DNA from: Methanimicrococcus blatticola
GTDB lineage: Archaea; Halobacteriota; Methanosarcinia; Methanosarcinales; Methanosarcinaceae
Length of the DNA: 64,000 bases
NCBI RefSeq assembly: GCF_004363215.1
Contig: NZ_SNYS01000005.1
Location: 248,001 to 312,000, forward strand
Direction: 5' to 3'
The notes below the pieces were generated by a model, which saw only the letters and a list, made by a program, of their open reading frames with translations, was not told the origin of the DNA and searched no databases. Within the stretch, counting starts at the first letter, position 1. Every line of letters starts with the position of its first letter. Shown here in pieces: positions 46,595-55,724 of the stretch. The translations under genes were made by a program, and so were the position numbers.

Positions 46595-47506
46595 TTATTT
46601 GGATTCGATACGAACGCCCGCGTTAGAAGTTCGGCAAATAAATGAGTCGCCGCCGGCGCGTTTAATGGCATGTGCGACGCGTGAGAGATTTTTGTGTTCG
46701 CAAAGCGCAATCATGCAGCCGCCGCCGCCCGCGCCTGTGATTTTTGATCCGAGCGCTCCTGCTTTCCGGGAAGCGTAAACCAATTCGGAAAGCTCTTTTG
46801 AGCCGACACCGATTGAATCAAGCAATCCCTGATTGATATTCATCAATTCGCCGACGGTATGGAAATCGCCTTCTTGAATAAAATCAATACCGGTTTCTGA
46901 AATCGTGCTGATGGTATCCATTATTTGCCCGATGGTTGCCGGGTGTCTTTCCCGAAGTGCCGCCACGTTTGACACAATTTTGCGCGTCGATGAGAATTTT
47001 CCGGTGTTTCCGATAACGATAAGCATATCATAAAAGCCGAGTTTCTTGCGGTCCGGAATTTGAACCATGCCGCCGAACGTTGAAACAAATGTATCTGTCG
47101 GGCTGGCGCGTCCCTGAACCTCCGTTTCGACTTGGTGTCCCATGACAGCAATGTCTTCAAGCGTCAAATTTGTTTCATAATAAGCATCCAGCGCTTTGAT
47201 TGTCGCAATCGTCACCGCCGCTGACGACCCAAGACCCGAGCCGACCGGAATATCGGAGTGGATGTCAATATTAACGCCGGTGACATCCGTTAATCCTTTG
47301 AATTTTTCAACGACATAATAAATATAGGGATGTTTGCGCGGATTGAGGTCAATGCTGCCGCCCGGCCCTTTCATTTGAATGGTCGGTGCTTCTTCAACAG
47401 TCACATGTGCACGCAAATCAATCGCGCAGGCAATTGCCGTTTTACCGTAAACGACAGCGTGTTCACCGAATAAGAAAATCTTGCCGGGCGCAGAACTTGT
47501 AATCAT
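46595..47506 (-). CDS. mvk: mevalonate kinase
   Basis: A 303-residue GHMP kinase that phosphorylates mevalonate. The GHMP motif is PVGSGLGSSAAVTIATIKAL (about residues 87-106), motif 1 is SAPGKIFLFGEHAVVYGK, and motif 3 is KITGAGGGGCMIALC. It opens the isoprenoid cluster. The short 5' gap to repeat island C holds its promoter. GGTGTT is a weak ribosome site. Confidence 0.95.
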   Translation of the reverse strand: MITSSAPGKIFLFGEHAVVYGKTAIACAIDLRAHVTVEEAPTIQMKGPGGSIDLNPRKHPYIYYVVEKFKGLTDVTGVNIDIHSDIPVGSGLGSSAAVTIATIKALDAYYETNLTLEDIAVMGHQVETEVQGRASPTDTFVSTFGGMVQIPDRKKLGFYDMLIVIGNTGKFSSTRKIVSNVAALRERHPATIGQIMDTISTISETGIDFIQEGDFHTVGELMNINQGLLDSIGVGSKELSELVYASRKAGALGSKITGAGGGGCMIALCEHKNLSRVAHAIKRAGGDSFICRTSNAGVRIESK

Positions 47507-47639
47507 TTGTATAACACCGTAAAAATACCGATTTAAAAAGATAATGCTGACTTGAAAGAGTATTGTAACTTAATTTATAAATTCATTCCCCGAATTTCAA
47601 AAAAACGAAGCGATTTTTTCAGATATGGAAAAAGTGGCG

Positions 47640-48095
47640 CGACAGTGACGAAACGCGGCGGCGACAGCAATGAAAGCGGCGGCGGCAGTAGAATAGGTAA
47701 CAGCAACAGAGCAGGCAACAGCAATAGAGCAGGCAACAGCGACAAAGAAGGTAACAGCGAGATATGATAGAGTGGCGAAATTGGAAACAGTACGGTAGCA
47801 GCAGCACGTTCGCGTAAGCGAACGGATGTGATAAAAAGAAGCAAATACACACAGCAAAGCAGATACACGCAGCAAAGCAGATGCATGCAGCAAAGCAGAC
47901 ACTGCCAGCAGCAACATGAATGCTCACAGCATTGCAGACGCAGACCACAAAGCAGACACAGGAGAAGATTACGCTTTTTTTGGAAAGCGGTTTCTCATTT
48001 TTGCTGTATCGGCTGAGTACGAATCCGCAAATTTCCGATTTTTCATTCCGCTTCGCTCCATTCAAGATCGAAAATTAGCGGGCGGTTGAATGGGG
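47640..48095 (+). repeat. mosaic intergenic repeat island C
   Basis: Third island, plus orientation. A GC-rich block holds repeats of GGCAACAGCAATAGAGCA type (about 47697-47765). The palindrome GTTCGCGTAAGCGAAC is at 47808-47823 with GGATGTGATAA, followed by about three copies of CGCAGCAAAGCAGATACA (47850-47900) and a spacer. TTTTTGCTGTATCGGCTGAGTACG leads to the hairpin at 48025-48081 with arms CCGC, AATTT, CGATTTT and AAGATCG, AAATT, GCGG. Compared with island A one A has become G, turning a T-A pair into a T-G wobble. It lies between the mvk start and the mutY end. Confidence 0.86.
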
Positions 48096-48160
48096 TTTTA
48101 ATATTTTTCCAAAACATGCGTTTGGCTTCAAACCAAAAAAAAGAATCATCAAAATAAAAA

Positions 48161-49381
48161 TTAATCAAATTGAGAAAGTGTTTTTACGACAACCGACACG
48201 GATTTTTGAGAACGTTTAGAACCTGATGTTTTCTTGGGTTGATTTTTCTGTTTATTTTGGGATTGATTTGGCGAATCATCGGGTTCCATCGCTTTAATTA
48301 CTTTTTTCATCAAAGTTGAAAACGGATAATCTTTGAAATTGTCTTTCAAAACGAATTGGCCGTTTTTTACAAAAGACATGAATTCCTGATCGGTCATCGC
48401 TTCCAGACTGATTTGAGTTTTGTAAATTTCAAGCGTCAAATTGATGTGCGTAAAAACGTGCTTGACACTTTTTCCTGCGTCAACCCAATCTGTTTTTTGA
48501 AACGGGAAAGGTATTTTATGAATTTGATCACTGCTGCCTTCTGCCGCTTCCCACGGAAATTCCGTCAAACCGTGAAGCAAGCCTTTTTCCGACCTTTTTT
48601 GAATAAAAATAGCGCCGTTCTCATTTTCAATCCAAAACAGTTTACCGGATTTGTTGATTTTTTGAAGCTTTTCAATCTTCGGAATTTCATCAATCAACCC
48701 GAGCGCGCGCGCAACACAGTCCGTTCCAAAAGGACAGTCGCCGCAAATCGGGTTTTTCGGCGTACAAACCGTTGCGCCGAGATCCATAATTGCGGAAGTA
48801 TAATCGGCGGCGCGTTTTTCAGACATTAACTCCTGCGCCTTCTTTTGAATATCGGGTAAACTGACGGCGGTGCTTTCTTGAATTCCGTAAAGGCGGGAAA
48901 TAACGCGGATGACGTTGCCGTCAACTACCGCCTCCCGCTTGTCAAAAGCGAGCGATGAAATGCTGGCCGCCGTGTACGGGCCGATTCCGGGAAGCTTCAG
49001 CAGCTCGGAATACGTTTCGGGAAAACGGCCGCCGCAATTGTCGGTCAAATATTTGGCGCATTCATGCAATTTTCGGGCGCGCGTGTAGTAGCCGAGCCCC
49101 TGCCACATCAGCAAAACATCTTCGATATCAGCATTCGCGAGCGATTGAATGTCAGGAAATTTATCCATGAAACGGTAAAAATAAGGAATGACGGTTTTCA
49201 CCGTCGTTTGCTGAAGCATGATTTCGGCAATCCAAACCATGTACGGATTCGGATGAGCACCGCGAACACGCCATGGCAGATCACGCCCGTTTCGGTCATA
49301 CCAGTCCAGAAGCGCAGAAGACAAAGCGGCTCTTTTTGCATATTCAGCCGATTCGTTTTTTTCAATAGAAGGGGTCTTCAT
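48161..49381 (-). CDS. mutY: MutY, A/G-specific adenine glycosylase
   Basis: A 406-residue DNA repair enzyme removing adenine opposite 8-oxoguanine. The HhH-GPD core has the catalytic glutamate in AEIMLQQTT, the helix-hairpin-helix LPGIGPYTAASI, the catalytic aspartate in VVDGNVIRVISR, and the iron-sulfur motif CTPKNPICGDCPFGTDC. A NUDIX-like C-terminal recognition domain (about 245-360) follows. The tail of about 40 residues is Gln/Lys/Ser-rich. The start at 49381 (MKTPSIEK) overlaps the upstream gene by 20 bases; a longer reading to 49438 would overlap more. Confidence 0.92.
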   Translation of the reverse strand: MKTPSIEKNESAEYAKRAALSSALLDWYDRNGRDLPWRVRGAHPNPYMVWIAEIMLQQTTVKTVIPYFYRFMDKFPDIQSLANADIEDVLLMWQGLGYYTRARKLHECAKYLTDNCGGRFPETYSELLKLPGIGPYTAASISSLAFDKREAVVDGNVIRVISRLYGIQESTAVSLPDIQKKAQELMSEKRAADYTSAIMDLGATVCTPKNPICGDCPFGTDCVARALGLIDEIPKIEKLQKINKSGKLFWIENENGAIFIQKRSEKGLLHGLTEFPWEAAEGSSDQIHKIPFPFQKTDWVDAGKSVKHVFTHINLTLEIYKTQISLEAMTDQEFMSFVKNGQFVLKDNFKDYPFSTLMKKVIKAMEPDDSPNQSQNKQKNQPKKTSGSKRSQKSVSVVVKTLSQFD

Positions 49382-49937
49382 AATATCTTTCAAATAATTT
49401 CGGGCAAATCGCTTCCAATGTTTTCGGATCGTCTTCATCCCAAGTTAATTCAATTTCCAAGATGGAAAAATTGTCTTCAAAGGTTTCCAAAACGTCATAG
49501 AAATCGTCTTTGCCGGTTGCTTCTTCATAAGCGTCCAGTGTCGCGTAAAGGATTTCTTCATTTTCAGGAAAATCCGACTCATCGATTTCGCTGAAAACAT
49601 CAATTAATGAGTCCGGATTTTCAAGCGCGTTTTCATAAACGTCACGCCCTTTTGAAATCAGCCAGGCGCGGAAATAATCAAAACCGTCATCTGAGCAACC
49701 GCCGCAGACAATGTATGCCGCCGCCCATAAATCGGAATTGTAAGACATCTCCAAATGCTTGTCCAACTGATAATCAAAGCCGAAAATCTCATCAACCGTC
49801 ATTTCAGAAAGCTGCCCGACCAAATTATCCAATTGATCCTGCGGGTCATCCGCTTTTGAAAGATTGATGATTTCCCAGAACTTATCTTCGTCCATTAAAT
49901 TTTCACGCGAGCCGCGCATCGGTTTTCCGGAAGACAT
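49362..49937 (-). CDS. DUF4240 domain protein
   Basis: A 191-residue acidic protein matching the DUF4240 family (DEDKFWEII ... LWAAAYIVCGGCSDDGFDYFRAWLISKGRDVYENALENPDSL). The family is common in actinobacteria and scattered in other phyla, and its function is unknown. GGGGAAAT is the ribosome site. It overlaps the start of mutY, so the two may be cotranscribed. Patchy distribution suggests horizontal transfer into this archaeon. Confidence 0.78.
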   Translation of the reverse strand: MSSGKPMRGSRENLMDEDKFWEIINLSKADDPQDQLDNLVGQLSEMTVDEIFGFDYQLDKHLEMSYNSDLWAAAYIVCGGCSDDGFDYFRAWLISKGRDVYENALENPDSLIDVFSEIDESDFPENEEILYATLDAYEEATGKDDFYDVLETFEDNFSILEIELTWDEDDPKTLEAICPKLFERYYEDPFY

Positions 49938-49981
49938 TTTATTTCCCCATGTTAGAAATGAATAGAAATTATCGAATAGAA

Positions 49982-50130
49982 ATTATCCCATATGAGATTA
50001 ATAAATGATAATAAATGATAATAAATGATAATAAATGAATAATCTCAATGAGATAATCCCATGAGATTTACCCCAATGAGATAACAGATGAGATTACCCC
50101 AATGACAACAAATGAGATAATCTCAAATTA
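49982..50130. repeat. two clustered short repeats (AATGATAATA and GAGATTA)
   Basis: AATGATAATA occurs in several tandem copies with a 10- to 11-bp period at about 50000-50040. ATGAGATAATC, CCCATGAGATTTACCCC, ATGAGATAAC and ATGAGATTACCCC variants continue to 50125. Several are inverted relative to each other (GAGATAATCTC). They fill the gap between the DUF4240 and TPR genes and have no coding potential. Confidence 0.55.
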
Positions 50131-50136
50131 GAAAAA

Positions 50137-51087
50137 TTATTGTTCAACCGCTCCGACGGCATCTTTGATTTCGGAAGCACTTGACTCCAATATTTTTTGG
50201 AAATCCGCGTCGTTGTGCAAAGATTCATAATCTAAATCTTCTCTTGCCCATTCGCGCGCTTCGGGATTGGCATTAATTGCCTTTTGAAGATACTTCAAGC
50301 TTTCCTTCTTTTGTCCGACGACTGCGAAAATGCCGCCGATTCTGAACCAGGAGTCCGGCAGATCGGGAATTAATTTGATTGTGTTGTTAAACGCTTCTTT
50401 GGCATCTTCAGTTTTGCCGGTTCTCAAAAGCAAATGCGCTTTGTCATACCAGGCTTCTTTGCTTTTCGGGTCAATCTGAATGACGACATCAAAAGCGGCA
50501 ATGGCTTCATCGTAGAGTTCCAATTGCACCAAAGCAAGCGCCTTGTTGTAAGCGGCACTGAAATTGTTTCTGTCTTTTTCAAGGATCTTGTCATACACTT
50601 TGACGGCTTCATCATATTCTTTCAATTGAAGAAGCGCCGTTGCTTTGTTGTAAACGGCATCAATATTTTCACCGTCGGTTTCAATGGCTTTGTTGTAGCT
50701 TTCAACAGCCTCGCGGAATAAACCGAGTTCGGATTGGATAACGCCTTTGTTGTAGTAAGCGTCACTGTCATTGGGATTGAATTTCACAGCAGTGTCGTAA
50801 GCGTCCATTGCTTCATAGAATCGGCTGAGCCCGTGAAGGGTCAATGCTTTGTTGTACCAGAGATCACCGTTTTCAGGGTCTTCGGCAAGGAGACCGTCGT
50901 AATATTCAAGTGCTTTTTCACGCTCGGAAAGCTGGTGAAGCAGAATCCCTTGATCGGATCCCCCTCCCGCATTTTCGTCAGAAACCGGATCAGTGCGGCC
51001 ACAGCCGCTGCAGCCGGCACACCCGGATTCTTCCGCTGAAAAATCATCTTCCATGTTTTGATATTCCGAATTTTCGTTGTCTGCCAT
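50137..51087 (-). CDS. TPR-repeat protein with N-terminal Cys cluster
   Basis: A 316-residue protein of about seven tetratricopeptide repeats (from EKALEYYDGLLAEDPENGDLWYNK to about residue 285; each has the YxxALxLxPxxxxAWYNKG pattern). Before them sits an acidic N-terminus with CAGCSGC at residues 23-29, which could bind metal. Such proteins usually act as protein-protein scaffolds in the cytoplasm. No obvious partner gene adjoins it; pyrH is divergent. Confidence 0.85.
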   Translation of the reverse strand: MADNENSEYQNMEDDFSAEESGCAGCSGCGRTDPVSDENAGGGSDQGILLHQLSEREKALEYYDGLLAEDPENGDLWYNKALTLHGLSRFYEAMDAYDTAVKFNPNDSDAYYNKGVIQSELGLFREAVESYNKAIETDGENIDAVYNKATALLQLKEYDEAVKVYDKILEKDRNNFSAAYNKALALVQLELYDEAIAAFDVVIQIDPKSKEAWYDKAHLLLRTGKTEDAKEAFNNTIKLIPDLPDSWFRIGGIFAVVGQKKESLKYLQKAINANPEAREWAREDLDYESLHNDADFQKILESSASEIKDAVGAVEQ

Positions 51088-51289
51088 ATATTATTCCTCT
51101 CAATTTTAATTAAAAATAATTGACTTTTGATTCAAAGAACAAATGTAACCTTTTAACCCTTTTCCCTAAAATTGTTCACACCAGGTATTCAATTTTTGAA
51201 ACAGGACGATAAATTTAAAGACAAGTTTACTTATTTGTTCACTATTTGCAGTTATATTTAATTTTAATCGATTATCAGGAAAGAAATTC

Positions 51290-51985
51290 ATGTTTATTGT
51301 AATGTCCCTCGGCGGTTCGATTTTGGCAGGCGATTTAGATGCTGCCCGTTTTAAAACATATGCGGAAACAATAACAAAAATCGCGGAAAAACACAAACTT
51401 CTTCTCGTCGTCGGCGGCGGCGTTTACGCGCGCAGATATATTGAAGCGGCACGCGACATCGGCGCGGATGAAGTGACCGGCGACTTTATCGGAATTGATG
51501 TAACGCGCATCAACGCCAAACTTTTGATTTCCGCGCTCGGCAAATCCGCTTACCCCGAAGTGCCGACAAATTATAATGAAGCCGCCGTTGCCGCCGAATC
51601 CGGAAAAATTGTCGTGATGGGAGGCGTTCTCCCCGGGCAAACAACCGACGCTGTTTCCGCTGCGCTTTCGGAATATCTCGGCGCGGACCTTTTCTTGATT
51701 CCGACATCTGTTGACGGCATTTATTCTGCCGACCCGAATGTTGACAAAAACGCCGTGAAATTCAAAACAATGACAAGTGCCGACCTTGTTAAAATGTCGG
51801 GCGAAACGTCATTGAAAGCCGGTTCCAAATCCCCGATTGATCCGATTGCCTGCAAATTAATTGAAAGAGGCGGCATCAGAACAATTGTTTTGGACGGCAG
51901 AAACCCCGAAAACATTTTTAAGATTATTGAAGCTGAAGAAAAAGGGCCTCAGAAAGAATGTGACGGAACGATTATTACCCCTTAA
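51290..51985 (+). CDS. pyrH: uridylate kinase
   Basis: A 231-residue archaeal-type UMP kinase that converts UMP to UDP. The nucleotide-binding start is MSLGGSILAGDL, followed by VVGGGVYARRYI, DEVTGDFIGIDVTRINAKLL, VMGGVLPGQTTDAVSA and a C-terminal TSVDGIYSADPNVDKNA acceptor segment. AGGAAAG precedes the ATG; an internal ATG 12 bases later is possible. Divergent from the TPR gene. Confidence 0.94.
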   Translation: MFIVMSLGGSILAGDLDAARFKTYAETITKIAEKHKLLLVVGGGVYARRYIEAARDIGADEVTGDFIGIDVTRINAKLLISALGKSAYPEVPTNYNEAAVAAESGKIVVMGGVLPGQTTDAVSAALSEYLGADLFLIPTSVDGIYSADPNVDKNAVKFKTMTSADLVKMSGETSLKAGSKSPIDPIACKLIERGGIRTIVLDGRNPENIFKIIEAEEKGPQKECDGTIITP

Positions 51986-52177
51986 TTTTCTTTTTTGTTC
52001 GCGCTGCCGCCGCGTGCGAGCAGCACCCCTTTTTTAATTATTACAAAAAAAAGCTTTTTTCATCAATTATTATAAATCTCACGCAGATTGCTCGCCAAAA
52101 ATGTAAACCTCAATTCGTTATTTTTTTATTTCATGACAGATTCAAGTTTATTTTAAATTCAATGATAAAGTGATGAA

Positions 52178-53227
52178 ATGTCTGAAAAACAAAAAACAAT
52201 TACATTGATGTGCTGTCTTCCGGATTTGGCGAGCGTCAACATCAAAGACCGTCTTCTTGAACAGGAATCATGGATAAAAAGAGAAACGCCGCCGATTGAA
52301 AAAATGAAAGAAGCGTTGGAGAAATATCCGCTCTCAACTTCCGTTTTATACACGGAAGACAAAGGAAAAGAACTCTCGAATCTGTTCACCGAAGTTTACG
52401 AATTGGAAAAAGGAAAAACACTTTTTCGAATGATTTACATTGACGGCAGAACAATTTTTCAGGATTATTTGGACAAAAGGCTTGAATTTTTAGGCTATGA
52501 AAGCGATTTGATTGTCTTTTTATCCAAACACAAAAGCCAAAGCGAAACAAAAGCGCTCACCGCTCACGTGTCCGGAAATTATGCCGACGCGGATTACGGC
52601 GGACTGCCGCAATCCCTGCCTGTTCCCGCGCCGCTTGAAATGAAAAAACTTCTTTTGGTGATGGACAGGCTGAACAATGAAACAGGACTCGGCTATGACG
52701 TGACTTTTGAAGTAACACATCACGGCCCGACGGAAATTAAAACGCCTTCTTTGTTTGTTGAAATCGGCAGCACGGAGAAAGAGTGGATTGATCCTGCCCC
52801 GGGCACCGTTGTCGCCAAGGCCGTTCTTTCATTGGCAGAGCCCGATGATGTCAATGCCGCTGATGAAAGAACAGCGCAGGAAGCAAAACTTCTGGAAGAC
52901 AATACCGTCACCGTTGCATTCGGCGGCGGTCATTACGGCGACCGCCAAACCGTCAGTTTGTTCCGGACAAAACTTGCGTACGGACACATGTTTCCGAAAT
53001 ACCAATTGGAAACGATTACAGAAGAAGTTATTTTAAAAGCATTTGAAAGAACGGGCGCAAAATTGGCATTTTTTGACAAAAAATCCATGCGCGGTCCGGA
53101 CAGACGTCGTGTTGCGGAAATTTTGGAAAAAAATCAGATTCCGATTATAAATGACAAAGATACCGTTGCTGAATACGGTGTCGGTTTTAATTTGAGGGAA
53201 AAAGAAAACGGAAGCGAAGAGGAATAA
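52178..53227 (+). CDS. dtdA: D-aminoacyl-tRNA deacylase (DTD2/GEK1 type)
   Basis: A 349-residue archaeal/plant-type deacylase that removes D-amino acids from mischarged tRNA. Family signatures are LIVFLSKHKSQSETKALTAHVSGN, VTHHGPTEIKTPSLFVEIGSTEKEW and FGGGHYGDRQT with metal-binding histidines. Archaeal DTD2 is usually about 270-300 residues; this one has an extra N-terminal segment (about residues 25-85) and an acidic C-terminal tail. The weak ribosome site is GTGATG. Confidence 0.9.
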   Translation: MSEKQKTITLMCCLPDLASVNIKDRLLEQESWIKRETPPIEKMKEALEKYPLSTSVLYTEDKGKELSNLFTEVYELEKGKTLFRMIYIDGRTIFQDYLDKRLEFLGYESDLIVFLSKHKSQSETKALTAHVSGNYADADYGGLPQSLPVPAPLEMKKLLLVMDRLNNETGLGYDVTFEVTHHGPTEIKTPSLFVEIGSTEKEWIDPAPGTVVAKAVLSLAEPDDVNAADERTAQEAKLLEDNTVTVAFGGGHYGDRQTVSLFRTKLAYGHMFPKYQLETITEEVILKAFERTGAKLAFFDKKSMRGPDRRRVAEILEKNQIPIINDKDTVAEYGVGFNLREKENGSEEE

Positions 53228-53543
53228 AATCTGCTTCCCATATTCTTCATTTTTCTTAATTTTTGTCTTTATTGTTTCTTTATGTTTTTTATTTTTACCG
53301 GCACTTTTTCATTTATTTTTTTCATTTTTTGTTTTTAAAGAATCCGTGATTTTTGCATTAGATGAGCGGGATTTAGATAGCAGAAGAGGCTGACGAAACA
53401 TATATAATATTTTAAATATTATTTTAAGTTGTATTTAATTCGTTTTTGTTTAAAATGAATTAAAAATTATAAAGAAGAAGTTACCGACCGATACTAAAAA
53501 CATAAAAATAAAAACATTACTCACAATTATTGGAGGAAAACGT
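53228..53543. other. spacer before MEMO
   Basis: T-rich after the dtdA stop (53240-53340), likely a terminator zone. AAATATATAATATT near 53400 is a possible TATA region for the MEMO gene. No gene, RNA or notable repeat seen. Confidence 0.4.
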
Positions 53544-54389
53544 ATGAGAGAACCGGTTGTCTCCGGACTTTTTTACAGTCCCGATAAAGACGGATTGAGC
53601 AAAGAATTGGATTATTTATCAACGGAAGCGAAAAACAAAGCCAAATATTCCGATAAAACAATCGGTGTGATCAGCCCGCACGCAGGATATATTTTCTCCG
53701 GAAAAACGGCGGCCGCCGCGATTGATTCGATTATGGAAGCAGACGTTTACATTATTATCGGCTCCAACCACACCGGACTCGGTGAAGCACTTGCGTTCTC
53801 GCAAGAAACTTGGAAAACGCCGCTCGGAGAAGTTGAGACTGACAAAATGCTGGCGCGCTATTTTGACGGCACTTGGATTGTTCAAAGTGAAGAAGCGCAT
53901 GTCAGAGAACATTCTGTTGAAGTGATCGTTCCGTTTTTGCAGCATAAAATGAGAGATAAGCCGTTTAAAATCTTCCCGATTGTGATGGGAGACCAGAATA
54001 AAGCGGCGGCTGAGGCTATCGCGGAAGTGTTAATTCCGATTATGAAAGAAGAAGTTTACATTAAAAAGGACAATTATGAAGAAAAATTAAAAATCGCGAT
54101 TGTCGCGTCCAGCGATTTCTCCCATTATGTTCCCGAGGAATTTGCCAAAGAACATGACGAGGCGATTATTAACAGAATTAAAACCTTGAATGTGGACGAA
54201 TTTTATGATTTTATCGACAAATACGACTCAACCATCTGCGGTTACGGCCCGATTGCCGTTTTAATGATGGTTGCAAACGCAATCGGCGCAAATTCCGAAC
54301 TTTTAGAATACAGAACCAGCAACGAAGAAAGAGAAGCCCGTGAAGCCGAAGTTGTCGGCTACGCGGCAATGACTTTCACGAAACAATAA
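53544..54389 (+). CDS. MEMO/AmmeMemoRadiSam system protein B
   Basis: A 281-residue MEMO-family protein (AmmeMemoRadiSam B). Conserved metal-site-like histidines occur in ISPHAGYIFSG, GSNHTGLGEA, EHSVEVIVPFLQH and ASSDFSHYVP. In prokaryotes it is linked to a radical SAM and an AMMECR1 protein in an uncharacterised modification pathway; neither is beside it here. GGAGGAAAACGT is a strong ribosome site. Full length. Confidence 0.9.
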   Translation: MREPVVSGLFYSPDKDGLSKELDYLSTEAKNKAKYSDKTIGVISPHAGYIFSGKTAAAAIDSIMEADVYIIIGSNHTGLGEALAFSQETWKTPLGEVETDKMLARYFDGTWIVQSEEAHVREHSVEVIVPFLQHKMRDKPFKIFPIVMGDQNKAAAEAIAEVLIPIMKEEVYIKKDNYEEKLKIAIVASSDFSHYVPEEFAKEHDEAIINRIKTLNVDEFYDFIDKYDSTICGYGPIAVLMMVANAIGANSELLEYRTSNEEREAREAEVVGYAAMTFTKQ

Positions 54390-54589
54390 GTGCCACCTCC
54401 GGCACTCTTTTTTCTTTTTTGAATTCGTCGCACAGGATTAAACAGCGGCCACTGCTCGCGCGAACGCGTCAACTTTTGATATTTATTTCAACCAGACGTT
54501 CTTTTTTGAGAAATTAAAATAAAAACAGGATGTGTTTAAAAAGAATAAACTTAGAGCAACAGTAGACATCGCGCGCGGCAGGGCAGAAA

Positions 54590-55060
54590 ACGGAAACGGT
54601 AAGGCAGCAACGGCACAGCAACGGCAAGGTAGCAACAGCACGGCAACGGCAAGGTAGCAACGGCACGGCAACGGCAAGGTAGCAACGGCACGGCAACGGC
54701 AAGGTAGCAACAGCACGGCAATGGCAAGGTAGCGGCGGCACGTTCGCGTAAGCGAACGGATACGATAAAAATGAGCAGATGCACATAGCAAAGCAGATAC
54801 ATGTAACAAAGCAGATACAGGCAACAGAGCAGATACACGCAGCAAAGCACGATACACACAGCAGAAGCAAATGGCCTCGGCAAAACAAATACAACACAGT
54901 AAAGCAAATGAACGCAGCAAAACAAATTCAACACAGTAAAGCAATTTGATTTAAAAACTGTTTTTCAATTTTGCTGTATCGGATGAGTACGAATCCGCAA
55001 ATTTCCATTTCACTCTCCGCTTTGCTCCGAGCGAAATGAAAATTAGCGGGCGGTTGTATT
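54590..55060 (+). repeat. mosaic intergenic repeat island D
   Basis: Fourth island, plus orientation. A GC-rich 25-bp tandem array (GGCAAGGTAGCAAC(G/A)GCACGGCAAC starting at 54623, 54648, 54673, 54698, 54723) precedes the palindrome GTTCGCGTAAGCGAAC (54742-54757). About five degenerate 18-mers of GCAAAGCAGATACA type follow (54785-54870), then TTGCTGTATCGGATGAGTACG and the hairpin at 54995-55049: CCGC, AATTT and CATTTC with GAAATG, AAATT and GCGG. Relative to island A the inner stem lost one G-C pair on both arms and exchanged T-A for C-G, so pairing is kept. Lies between the convergent MEMO and aroK genes. Confidence 0.86.
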
Positions 55061-55226
55061 GGATTTAATTTATTTTAATCAACATTGAACATCCTCTTTT
55101 TTCAATTTTGTGAAAAACGGAACGCCGATTAAAATCAAAAAATGAAAGAAAAATATTACAAAATTTTGCAGGCGTTCGGGTTTTATTTTTAAGAAAAAAG
55201 ATGTTCGGTTTAATCCAAAATCCAAC

Positions 55227-55724
55227 TTATTTTTGAAGATTTTCGGCGATTTCGGTGACAAGCTCTTCAATTGTTTTGCCGTCGCCTGAAACGGTAATAT
55301 CGGCATATTTTTCATAGAGTGGACGACGCTCTTCGTAGAGATTCTCCAGGCTTTGCCCTTCTTTTAACGCGATGCCGCGCGTTGAAATGTTTTGAATGCG
55401 GCGCATGATTTCAGGGAAAGTGACGTCGAGAAAAACAATGATTCCGATATCTTTTAAATGCGCCATTGATTTTTCACCGTAAACGACGCTGCCACCGGTT
55501 GAAATCACACATTTTGAGACTTGGATTTGAGAAATTATTTTTTCTTCAATTTCAATAAAACCCGAAAAACCGGCGGAATCGGCAAGATCTTGAAGAAGCA
55601 TTCCCTCTTGTTGCTGAATCAAAAGATCCGTGTCCATAAAAGAAAGACCGAGCGACTTTGCAAGTAATATGCCTGACGTGCTTTTGCCCGAGCCGGGCAT
55701 ACCGATGAGAATGATATTGTCCAT
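55227..55724 (-). CDS. aroK: shikimate kinase, AroK type
   Basis: A 165-residue P-loop kinase. GMPGSGKST is the Walker A motif (residues 8-16), DTDLLIQQQEG supplies the shikimate/Mg aspartate, and STGGSVVYGEKSMAHL is the shikimate-binding GGG-type loop. RRPLYEKYADITV is the LID-distal end. Most archaea use an unrelated GHMP-type shikimate kinase, so an AroK-type enzyme suggests bacterial acquisition or a lineage-specific choice. The start is put at the ATG that opens the P-loop strand. Further in-frame ATGs upstream come from an 18-bp repeat and would add MRKMDK/MKEMDK units. Confidence 0.83.
   Translation of the reverse strand: MDNIILIGMPGSGKSTSGILLAKSLGLSFMDTDLLIQQQEGMLLQDLADSAGFSGFIEIEEKIISQIQVSKCVISTGGSVVYGEKSMAHLKDIGIIVFLDVTFPEIMRRIQNISTRGIALKEGQSLENLYEERRPLYEKYADITVSGDGKTIEELVTEIAENLQK

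Noticed and set aside
54483-54944. Cys/Leu/Pro-rich frames in island D
   Set aside because: They cross a 25-bp repeat that shifts frame every unit, and they lack start signals.
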